From JAPOXR01 sp965116115 (GTDB lineage: Bacteria > Pseudomonadota > Alphaproteobacteria > Rhodobacterales > Rhodobacteraceae): a stretch of DNA of 64,000 nucleotides. The position numbers and the translations under genes are program-made. Positions 34,985 to 42,427 of this stretch are shown here, piece by piece; the stretch's first letter is position 1, and the number at the start of each line of letters is the position of its first letter. The notes beneath the pieces are model-generated. The model was not told where the DNA came from and ran no database searches. It saw only the letters and a program-made list of their open reading frames with translations. The stretch lies in assembly GCA_965116115.1 (NCBI GenBank), contig OZ220486.1:930001-994000 (forward strand), given 5' to 3'.

Positions 34985-35857
34985 TCAGATTCGGCTGGAT
35001 TCGTTTTCAGCCCACTCCCAGTACAGCCGGCGCGCCTCATTGGCCACGGGGCCGGGCTGGTAGTGCGTGTCCTCAAATCTTGAAACCGATGTGACTTTGG
35101 ACAAGTTGCCGGTCAGGAAAATTTCTTCCGCCTGATGGAAGTCTTCGAAGCTCAGGACCGTTTCAAAAACGCTGTATCCTGCCTTCCGCAAGAGTCCGAT
35201 GATGCGTTTCCGCGTGATTCCGGCGAGAAACGTGCCGTTAGCGGCCGGGGTCAGCACTTGGCCGTTCCGCGTCATGAAGACATTCGATGTCGCGGATTCC
35301 GCCACGTTGCCGAGCGCATCGGCGACCAAGGCGTTGTCAAAGCCCTTCTCATTGGCTTCCGCGAGCATGCGCGCGTTGTTCGGATACAGACATCCGGTCT
35401 TTGCGTTGACGATGGAAGAGGCGAGAACAGGACGCTCAAACCGCGTGGTGGTCAGCGTCACCGGTTTGCCGGGGTCGGCCAGCGGCAATTCCTCGAGGCA
35501 CACGCAGAATTCGGTGGCGCCGGGTTTCGGCAGCACAGCCAGCGGACCGCCGTGCAGCGCCCAGTACATCGGGCGGATATAGACCGCCGAGTCGGTCGGA
35601 TACGGCTTCAGCCCCTCAATCGTGATCCGTTTGATTTCGCCGGCGCTGTGGGTGGGTGTGATCGACATGGCCCGGGCGGAATCGTTCAGTCTTTCGCAGT
35701 GGGCCGACAGATCGGGGATCAGACCGTTCACGCAGCGGGCGCCGTCAAAAACCGTCGATCCCAGCCAGGATCCATGGTCGGCGGCGCGCATGATATAGAC
35801 GTCGTCATCATGCCATTCGCCGTGAAAATATGTGCGGATGTTTTTGCCCGTTGCCAT
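34985..35857 (-). CDS. ilvE: Class IV aminotransferase, branched-chain type
   Basis: 290 aa. A PLP enzyme of fold type IV. N terminus YFHGEWHDDDVYIMRAADHG and GSTVFDGARCVNG, then the PLP-binding lysine in SSIVNAKTGCLYPNNARML, LVADALGNVAESATSNVF (Glu contacting the pyridine nitrogen) and FLAGITRKRIIGLL. Motifs fit branched-chain amino acid aminotransferase, though D-amino-acid transaminases are close relatives, so the symbol is a best guess. It starts 1 nt after the trpS stop on the same strand, indicating cotranscription with trpS. Confidence 0.88.
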   Translation of the reverse strand: MATGKNIRTYFHGEWHDDDVYIMRAADHGSWLGSTVFDGARCVNGLIPDLSAHCERLNDSARAMSITPTHSAGEIKRITIEGLKPYPTDSAVYIRPMYWALHGGPLAVLPKPGATEFCVCLEELPLADPGKPVTLTTTRFERPVLASSIVNAKTGCLYPNNARMLAEANEKGFDNALVADALGNVAESATSNVFMTRNGQVLTPAANGTFLAGITRKRIIGLLRKAGYSVFETVLSFEDFHQAEEIFLTGNLSKVTSVSRFEDTHYQPGPVANEARRLYWEWAENESSRI

Positions 35858-35858
35858 T

Positions 35859-36905
35859 TCAGTCTCCGGCTGCGGGGCGTCTGCGGCGTGTTCGGATCAG
35901 TCCCGCGATTTCATAAGTCCGATGAAGGATCGGTTCGGCGATTTCCGCGGCCCTGTCGGCTCCCCGGCCCAGGATACGGTCGATTTCGGCGGGATCTTTC
36001 ATCAGCCGGTTCATCTCTTCCGTCACCGGCGCGATTTTTTCCACCGCCAGTTCAACCAGATCCGTCTTGAATGCGGAAAACCGGCTGCCGGCGTATTTCC
36101 GCACGACGGATTCCGGTTTCCAGCCGGCGAGAGCCGCATAAATGTTGATCAGGTTCCGCGCCTCGGCTCTGTGTTCCAGTCCGCTCAGGCTGTCAGAGAT
36201 CGGTTCGGAATCGGTGCGGGCCCGCCGCAGTTTCTTTCGGATCATATCGGCGGAATCAGTAAGATTGATGCGGCTCATATCGGACGGATCCGATTTGGAC
36301 ATTTTCCTGGTTCCGTCGCGCAGACTCATCACGCGGGTCGCCGTTCCCTCGATTACGGGCTCGATGACCGGGAAGAAGTCGACCCCGAAGTCATGGTTGA
36401 ATTTGACGGCGACATCCCGCGTCAGCTCAAGATGCTGTTTCTGGTCCTCTCCGACCGGCACATGCGTAGCATGGTAAACCAGAATATCAGCGGCCATGAG
36501 AGTCGGGTAAGCGAACAGGCCGACAGAAGCGTTTTCCCGGTTTTTGCCCGCCTTGTCCTTGAACTGCGTCATGCGGCCGAGCCAGCCCATCCGGGCCACG
36601 CAGTTGAATATCCAAGCCAGTTCCGCGTGCGCTGAAACCTGCGACTGATTGAACAGAATCGAGCGGCCGGGATCGATGCCCGCGGCCATGAAGGCCGCCG
36701 CCGCTTCCCGTGTGGCGACTTTCAGCTCCCCGGGGTCCTGCCACACAGTGATCGCGTGCAGGTCGACCAGACAGTAAACGGTTTCGATTCCCCGGTCCTG
36801 CATTTCGACGAAACGCGTGAGCGCGCCGAGATAGTTTCCAAGCGTCAGGTTGCCGCTTGGCTGTATTCCGGAAAAGACTCTTTTGGGGCGTATGACATCG
36901 GTCAT
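35859..36905 (-). CDS. trpS: Tryptophanyl-tRNA synthetase
   Basis: 348 aa, a class I synthetase of normal bacterial length. The N terminus KRVFSGIQPSGNLTLGNYLG contains the HIGH-equivalent (the form PSGNLTLGN). Further cues: IFNCVARMGWLGRMTQFKDK, VPVGEDQKQHLELTRDVAVKF, and the KMSKS loop GTRKMSKSDPSD. The start at MTDVIRPKR is chosen by alignment to the family; 35 further codons upstream are open but lack a ribosome site (AGCGGGAG is not clearly placed). Followed directly by the ilvE-like gene. Confidence 0.95.
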   Translation of the reverse strand: MTDVIRPKRVFSGIQPSGNLTLGNYLGALTRFVEMQDRGIETVYCLVDLHAITVWQDPGELKVATREAAAAFMAAGIDPGRSILFNQSQVSAHAELAWIFNCVARMGWLGRMTQFKDKAGKNRENASVGLFAYPTLMAADILVYHATHVPVGEDQKQHLELTRDVAVKFNHDFGVDFFPVIEPVIEGTATRVMSLRDGTRKMSKSDPSDMSRINLTDSADMIRKKLRRARTDSEPISDSLSGLEHRAEARNLINIYAALAGWKPESVVRKYAGSRFSAFKTDLVELAVEKIAPVTEEMNRLMKDPAEIDRILGRGADRAAEIAEPILHRTYEIAGLIRTRRRRPAAGD

Positions 36906-37161
36906 AGACTGTTCCTGAGCGGGAGAGCCGCCGACCGGCTGCTTAATGGGCCGCTTCTGAACAATCAACTTTTGCTCTGCGGCAGCGCAACAGCGTTCAG
37001 ATGCGGACACCCTGATTTCCGGCGGTTTCGGCCAGCCCGGAACCGCGCTTTCCCGCCCCGCGCGCGGACCGGGCGGGTTGCCATGCCGCTATGCGGCGCA
37101 TTCCTTGCGAGGAAGTGTCCGCGCCCGCGGACAAAGGCACCGTTCCAATCTCCCGCGCCCA

Positions 37162-37403
37162 GCCTGTTCCACATAAGCTTTGTCGGAACGCCGGCGGTGA
37201 TACGGCCGGCCGGCCGGTCCAGTGTCGGCAGACGCCCGCAGCTTTGAGTCCGGCGGGCTGGATTCGTGCAGCCCCGCTGGATGATCCTGTGTCCGGGCGG
37301 CGGGTCGGACAGCCTCCCATGATCGCTGTGACCAGCCCCGCACGGCCCGGATTGCCGGTCGGCGGCGACATCCTTGTCCGGACAAAACTTATGTGGAACA
37401 GGC
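37162..37403. mobile_element. MITE, family B, copy 1 (242 bp)
   Basis: Inverted ends GCCTGTTCCACATAAG followed by TTTGTC, imperfect on the left. The arms extend outward by CCGCGCCC with one mismatch. The interior (e.g. GATGATCCTGTGTCCGGGCG) matches copy 2 at 40214-40471 in the opposite orientation along its length. No gene and no clear target duplication. Confidence 0.8.
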
Positions 37404-38028
37404 AGGGCGCGGACCGGCGCCGCCGGGCTTGCGGAAACCGGCGCTTGGCTGGACGCCCGGGATATTCCGGCGGTCTGTCCGGAGCCTGTGTCCCGCTAAA
37501 CTGAATCCCGCCTGGTCACAGCGGCTGCGCTTGCGCCGGTCCCGTCAAGCCGAGGCGGAGAACCGCTCTCGGCGTCCGGCCTCCGGAAACGCCTTCGCGC
37601 GGCGGCGCTGATATCTGCCGTGTCTGACCCAGACGGAGAAGCTGCCGGCCGGCGCGGGCCATGCGCCCGGAGTTCAGCGGCAAACACCGTTCACTCGCCG
37701 CGCGTTCAAACTTCACGCGGCCCCGCTTATGCGGGCAAGGGGCTTTGACAATGACACCGCGCCGATGACGTTTTTCAAACATTTGAAACCGCTGGTTTCC
37801 GCCGGGCATGACGCCGCACGGCGCGGAACCGCGGCGGGCCGGGATCACAAGGCGGGCTGTGAGCGCCGCAATGACCTGCGGCGGCGGATGATCCCGTCTC
37901 CGGGAACGCTTGCCGGTTGTCCGCGGGGCCTTATCCGCGTGCGGAGAAGGCCTCCGCTTCTGGGTCAGGCCTGATGACAGGCACAGCGGCCGCTGCCGGC
38001 GAACAGCCCCGGCCGGCCGCGCACGCGT
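37404..38028. other. Intergenic stretch with repeat fragments, no gene supported
   Basis: Between the family B MITE and the Rpn nuclease. The only recognisable content is the dispersed repeat at about 37870-37920 (shared with 22200-22255 and 62310-62347) and a GC-rich background that keeps several frames open. No ribosome site or domain was seen. Confidence 0.5.
37870..37920 (+). repeat. Dispersed repeat, second copy
   Basis: GGCGGATGATCCCGTCTCCG followed by GGAACGCTTGCC, matching the minus-strand copy at 22200-22255 almost exactly and the variant near 62310-62347. It is not part of either MITE family. Confidence 0.65.
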
Positions 38029-39009
38029 TCAACCGCCGAACACTTCGTCGACGCTGCCCGCCCGCAGCACGGAACCGGTCCAGGCGTCAAGCTCCTCGAT
38101 TCCCGCCGACTTCACTTGCGCGCGCCTGGCCGGAGGAACGGACCTGAACTTCAGCTCGAGCTGCCGGAGCAGCATTTCCGCCTTTCCTTCGGCCCGTCCT
38201 TTGGCCTCTCCTTCGGCCCGTCCTTTGGCCTCTCCTTCGGCCCGTCCTTCAGCCCGTCCCATGTTGATGAACTGTTCCGCAACCGTTGCCATCTTCTCCT
38301 CCGTCTTCTCCGGAATGACGCGCCGCATCGCCTCCTCGAGGCTCTCGCGCGGCAGGTCGAACACTTCCACGACATAGTTCAGGAGATAGTCACCGTAATG
38401 CTCATTGTCAAAGCCCGCGACGACCCGGTCGAGAATATCCCCCTCCACGCCGCGCCGCCCGGCCAGAGCCAAGGCCAGAACGCCCGGCCCGACCGCCGGG
38501 TCCGACGACAGCGACGCCGGGTCCGCGCGCCGCAGGTCGACCAGCAGGAACGGCTTCAGACCCCGCCCGATCCCCTCAAGGCTCTCAGGGCCGGCGATCA
38601 TCTCCGACACCGAAAGCGGCGCCGTCCACCGGCCGGTCCCGTGGTAGAACACCACCGGGACGATCAACGGCAGACGGGCCCGCGCACCGCCCCGGAACTG
38701 CCTGTGCCAGATGTGCGCCGCATAGCCGTGCAGCTGCACCGCCGTCTTCGGGTCGGGATAGGATTTGTGCTCGAGCAGGAAATACACTTCGCCGCCGCCC
38801 TCGGCCCGCGCGCGGAGAAGGGCGTCGCAGCGGGTGTTCTTCCCTTCCCTGCCGATGAGTTCCTCTCCGACGAGCGTCGGCGGCGCGGTCCAGTCGACGC
38901 AGGCGGCGGCCGCGGCCGGAAGGCAGCCGCGCAGCAGCGAGACCGCCCGGCCCGGATCGGACACGATCAGCCTGAACAGCGTGTCATGCTTGTTCGCCGG
39001 CAGAGCCAT
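38029..39009 (-). CDS. Rpn/YhgA-like PD-(D/E)xK nuclease
   Basis: 326 aa. The N terminus KHDTLFRLIVSDPGRAVSLL is the lead-in of the YhgA/RpnA (transposase_31) family. The nuclease core is RCDALLRARAEGGGEVYFLL followed by EHKS: Asp plus Glu-x-Lys of the PD-(D/E)xK fold. RpnA-type enzymes are DNA nucleases that promote RecA-independent recombination. Near residue 250 lies a repeat of 8 codons, GRAEGEAK, in about three tandem units (24-bp DNA repeat, 38183-38258), then a coiled C terminus MLLRQLELKFRSVP like DUF4351. In this family such in-frame repeats vary in number between strains. Confidence 0.85.
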   Translation of the reverse strand: MALPANKHDTLFRLIVSDPGRAVSLLRGCLPAAAAACVDWTAPPTLVGEELIGREGKNTRCDALLRARAEGGGEVYFLLEHKSYPDPKTAVQLHGYAAHIWHRQFRGGARARLPLIVPVVFYHGTGRWTAPLSVSEMIAGPESLEGIGRGLKPFLLVDLRRADPASLSSDPAVGPGVLALALAGRRGVEGDILDRVVAGFDNEHYGDYLLNYVVEVFDLPRESLEEAMRRVIPEKTEEKMATVAEQFINMGRAEGRAEGEAKGRAEGEAKGRAEGKAEMLLRQLELKFRSVPPARRAQVKSAGIEELDAWTGSVLRAGSVDEVFGG

Positions 39010-39141
39010 GCCGCTTATCCGGCACTGAAGAATTTCAAGGGAGATAAGGACATCCGCGCCCGTATACGGTCTGAATCCCCGAAAGACAAGGGGCGGATCA
39101 CGGAATCATGCGTCAGCGAAAAAAGAAAATAAGCGGATTAG

Positions 39142-40015
39142 GGCCTGTGGACAGTCATTTTGCCGCGATCAGACCGGCGGCTGGATAAATCGCCGCCGCG
39201 AAGCCGGTATCGGTCTTGTCATACCGCGTCGCGATCGCGCGGAACTCTTTGATTTTCGCAAAGAAATTCTCGATCTGATGCCGCCAGCGGTACATATCGC
39301 GGTCGTAATCCCGAATCTGCCGCCGGTTCTTCCTCGGAGGAATCACCGCCTCGGCGCCGCGCTCCTCAAGCTCCTTCAGCAGCCAGCCGGCGTCGAACGC
39401 CCGGTCGGCTGTCAAAGCCCCGAAGGACAGGCCCGCTGTAACCCGCGGCGTCCCGGCGAGATCATGCTTCTGACCGGGAAGAATCACGAACTTCACCAAG
39501 TAACCGAGCGCATCCGTGACCGCGACGATTTTGCTCGTCAGACCGCCCCGGGAACGCCCGATCCCCTGTCGGCAGGGCCCCCTTTTTTCGCCCCGGAAGC
39601 CTTCTGATGCGCCTGCACGATAGAACCGTCAATGAATATGTATTCGAAGTCGAACGCCTCCGATAACGCATTGAAAACACGTTCAAAAACACCCGAAAGC
39701 GGCTGACGGCGGAACCGCCTGCACACGCTGTGCTGCTTGCCGAACCGCGGCGGAAGATCGCGCTGAGGCGCGCCTGTCCGGATGCGCTGAAGCACCGCCT
39801 CAACGAAAAGCCGGTTGTCCGCCGCGGCAGCGCCGGGGTCGGTCGGTTTGCCGGGAAGAAGCGGTCCGATCCGCTGCTGCATTCTATCAGTCAGCATGGT
39901 TCTGTCAGGGTTCATTCATCTCTCTGCCCGTCTTGCCTGCGGCGCCGCTCCGGCGCTCGTTATGGTGATTCTGACAGCGAATCGCCCGAAGCGCAACCCG
40001 ATTTGTCCACAGGCC
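39142..40015 (-). mobile_element. IS5-family (IS427 group) insertion sequence, complete
   Basis: 874 bp with inverted ends GGCCTGTGGACA on both sides, flanked by the direct repeat TTAG (39138-39141 and 40016-40019). It carries a two-frame transposase (separate entry). Size, ends and frameshift organisation match the IS427 group. The right flank is the repeat also found beside the IS427 fragment at 25.2-25.4 kb. Confidence 0.9.
39155..39915 (-). CDS. IS427 transposase, two frames joined by programmed frameshift
   Basis: The first frame (39915 to about 39575) begins MNPDRTMLTDRMQQRIGPLL and reaches FIDGSIVQAHQKASGAKKG (first catalytic Asp in FIDG). The second carries GRSRGGLTSKIVAVTDALGY, LTADRAFDAGWLLKELEE (second Asp), IPPRKNRR, and YRWRHQIENFFAKIKEFR with the catalytic Glu, ending LIAAK. 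The junction at about 39584 is AAAAAAGGGGG on the coding strand, the usual slippery sequence of this group, so the break is probably programmed rather than decay. All three catalytic residues are present. Confidence 0.85.
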
Positions 40016-40029
40016 TTAGTCAAAGCCGC

Positions 40030-40190
40030 CGAGCGGACGCTTCCACCCGGCGCGCGCGCTCTCCATGGCGGCTTCAGCGGCTATGTGGTTTAATCGGGAT
40101 AAAGATATGTCTGAATTCCATGACCGGCTCACCGAGCGGGGAAATGACATAAAACCGCCCTTATCGCCGTCATGCGCGAACCGGCGGTCC
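40030..40190 (+). repeat. Dispersed repeat beside IS427
   Basis: About 160 bp from CGGACGCTTCCACCCGGCGC to GCCGTCATGCGC. It matches 25222-25375 along its whole length and 22115-22195 (inverted) in part. Two of the three copies adjoin an IS427 copy or fragment, so this may be a preferred target or the remains of a larger element. Confidence 0.75.
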
Positions 40191-40213
40191 CCGCGAGCAC
40201 GCCGCCGCACGCT

Positions 40214-40471
40214 GCCTGTTCCACATAAGTCTTGTCCGGACAAGGATACCGCCGCCGGTCGCCGGCTTAAACAGATGCCGACAATCCGGGCCGTGCGTCG
40301 CTGGTCATGGCGATCATGGGCGGCTGGGCGACCCGCCGCCCGGACACAGGATCATCCAGCGGGGCTGCACGAATCCAGCCTGCCGGACTCAAAGCTGCGA
40401 GCGCCTGCCGAGACTGGACCGCGCCGGCCTGCTGTATCACTGGCTGCGTCCAAAATTTATGTCGAATAGGC
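40214..40471. mobile_element. MITE, family B, copy 2 (258 bp)
   Basis: Begins GCCTGTTCCACATAAG and ends with the diverged complement (TTTATGTCGAATAGGC). The interior matches copy 1 (37162-37403) in inverted orientation, including the segment GGGGCTGCACGAATCCAGCC. The right end is more eroded than in copy 1. No gene inside; weak frames on the minus strand are shadows. Confidence 0.75.
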
Positions 40472-40732
40472 AGCCCGCGGCGCAGGCCGACCCTGTCGGG
40501 CTTCCGGGCCTCGTTCATTCGCACAGCATGGGGGAAAACAGCGCGAGCCATGATGCCAAAAACGGGGGATTCATCGGGCATTCCTCAAAGACGCATCCTG
40601 GGCCGGCCGCCTTCTTGAACACGCCTCGGCTTCTCCCAAGGCATAACCATCTCATTGGCTTGCCAGCGGCGCAACTTTCCCGACGACGGGAATCATGCTG
40701 AACCGGTTCCGCCTGCGCGGGGATCCGCCCTG

Positions 40733-42295
40733 CTACGCCCCCGGCATGCTCTGGCGGCGGGACAGCAGAAAATCGGCCATGGCTGGAATGTCGACGCATT
40801 CAACGCCCTCATAGCGGAACTTCTGCTCAGCGGTGAATTGCGGCGAAAACAGGATCGGGCGGAGGCGCAGCCCCCTTATGTCGTCCGCCTCACCGCCGCT
40901 GTCATGCAGGAATCTCTTGAAATCGCGCAGCAGCCTGCGCGGGTCATGCAGCGCGCCGTTCCGCTTGCAGCTGCCGATCACCAGATGTCCGTCACCGGTC
41001 TTCGCCAGCACGTCGATGTCCGCTTCGCCGCTGCCCGGGACTCTAGCGCAGGTGATGCTCCATTCGACCCCCGGACAGGCTTCCAGCCAGTCGGCGGCTA
41101 AGCGTTCAAGCATGGCTCCTTCCAGTGTTTCAAGCGCCTCTGTCGGGGGCAGCTTTCGACTCTCCGGCCCTTGAGGGAAAGGCCGGACAGGCGGGAACAT
41201 GTCCCGGAACACATGGAGCTGGAACAGGATGTTGTTATCGGCGATCTCCCAGACCGGTTCCTCCCGCCGGTGGCCGGTATGGCGGGTGCGGCAGGTCACG
41301 ATCCGAAGGTTTCTCTCTAGACGCTGGAGAGTCTGCGCCAGTGCCCAAGGACCGTCTGGACGCAGTTCAGCGGGAAAGTCAGAAACATGGCGCTTCCGGC
41401 GCAGGTTGCGGCCCATCCACAGCAACGCATCGCGCATCTGCGGGGGAAGCTCGATCATCGCCCGGTTGTCAAAACATTCACGCTCATCCTCGACCAAGGT
41501 TGTCCTTTCGGCGTTCAGGAAAGCCTGCCGCCATTTCTGGCCATCCTTAATGACGCTGTAGTCCCTGAGGTGGCTGCGCTCATCATCAAGCGCCAGACGT
41601 TCCCAGAGATAGGGCATGCCGTCATAGGCCGGCCACAAAGTCAGAAAACGTCCGGGTCTGGCAAGCCAGCCATGTGCATCCGCCATTTCGAAGACCGTCG
41701 GCAACTCCCACGGCTGAAGACGCAGCCTGACCCTCGCCCGCAGATGCAGCGGCTGGTCGTCGGCGAACATCTCCGAGATGCGCTGCTGGTGCGATCTCAT
41801 CATCACAAGCTTGCCCGGCGGAACTCGATGGCCCTGCCGACGCGCCGCTGCCACGCCGTCGATCAGCCGTTTGACAGGAGATTGAAGACGGACCTTTCCA
41901 GCATGGTGAAACTCGTCGAGACACAGGATGATGCCCTTGTTAACGAGATGCAGAGCAATGTCAGCGAAATGGGAGGCATCGGAACTGTATCTGCTGCGGG
42001 CGGGCATGTCATCCAGCGCCGGTCCGAACCCTGTCCGGCCAGTCGTCTCCAAAAGTTCATTCAGGCACTCTCCTGAATCTCCTCCGGCTGGCAGCTCGAC
42101 GACCATCAGCGGAGATGCCGGCCCGCCGCAGCGGCTGACGGTATTGGTTAACAGGGCGTTTTTGCCAACGCCGCGCCGGCCGCCGATGACGAAGGCGCTG
42201 AAGGTTCGTACAGTCGGAGCGCCGTCTCCAAGCTGCAGCAGCACCCGGAGTCTGTCCATTTCTTCGAGGCGCCCGTAGAATTTCCAGTCCGCCAT
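40733..42295 (-). CDS. AAA ATPase with DUF234/nuclease-like C-terminal domain
   Basis: 520 aa. The N-terminal ATPase has KFYGRLEEMDRLRVLLQ, a Walker A written GGRRGVGKNALL (Asn in place of Ser/Thr, codon AAC), and Walker B GIILCLDEFHHAGK. The C-terminal 130 residues resemble the DUF234/PD-(D/E)xK module of archaeal-type ATPases: GSGEADIDVLAKTGDG then VIGSCKRNG, where Ser stands for the usual Glu of ECK. Both active sites may thus be altered. It lies 132 bp downstream of the PLD/SNF2 helicase on the same strand and could be a fifth gene of the defence operon, or an unrelated accessory gene. Confidence 0.75.
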   Translation of the reverse strand: MADWKFYGRLEEMDRLRVLLQLGDGAPTVRTFSAFVIGGRRGVGKNALLTNTVSRCGGPASPLMVVELPAGGDSGECLNELLETTGRTGFGPALDDMPARSRYSSDASHFADIALHLVNKGIILCLDEFHHAGKVRLQSPVKRLIDGVAAARRQGHRVPPGKLVMMRSHQQRISEMFADDQPLHLRARVRLRLQPWELPTVFEMADAHGWLARPGRFLTLWPAYDGMPYLWERLALDDERSHLRDYSVIKDGQKWRQAFLNAERTTLVEDERECFDNRAMIELPPQMRDALLWMGRNLRRKRHVSDFPAELRPDGPWALAQTLQRLERNLRIVTCRTRHTGHRREEPVWEIADNNILFQLHVFRDMFPPVRPFPQGPESRKLPPTEALETLEGAMLERLAADWLEACPGVEWSITCARVPGSGEADIDVLAKTGDGHLVIGSCKRNGALHDPRRLLRDFKRFLHDSGGEADDIRGLRLRPILFSPQFTAEQKFRYEGVECVDIPAMADFLLSRRQSMPGA

Positions 42296-42427
42296 GACTG
42301 CTCCTGTTACTTCGCCAGACTAAGACACTGGCCGGCCCGAGGCGGTCTGTCAGCGTCAAAGCCGTTCCGAACAGTGACCGCTGACCAAATTGCGTTGATC
42401 GTAGGTAGCCATTGCATTCACCCGTAA

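Noticed and set aside
39538..39600. Frame break in the IS427 transposase read as a pseudogene
   Set aside because: The break falls on an A6G5 slippery run at the position where IS427-group elements use programmed frameshifting, and both halves are otherwise intact.
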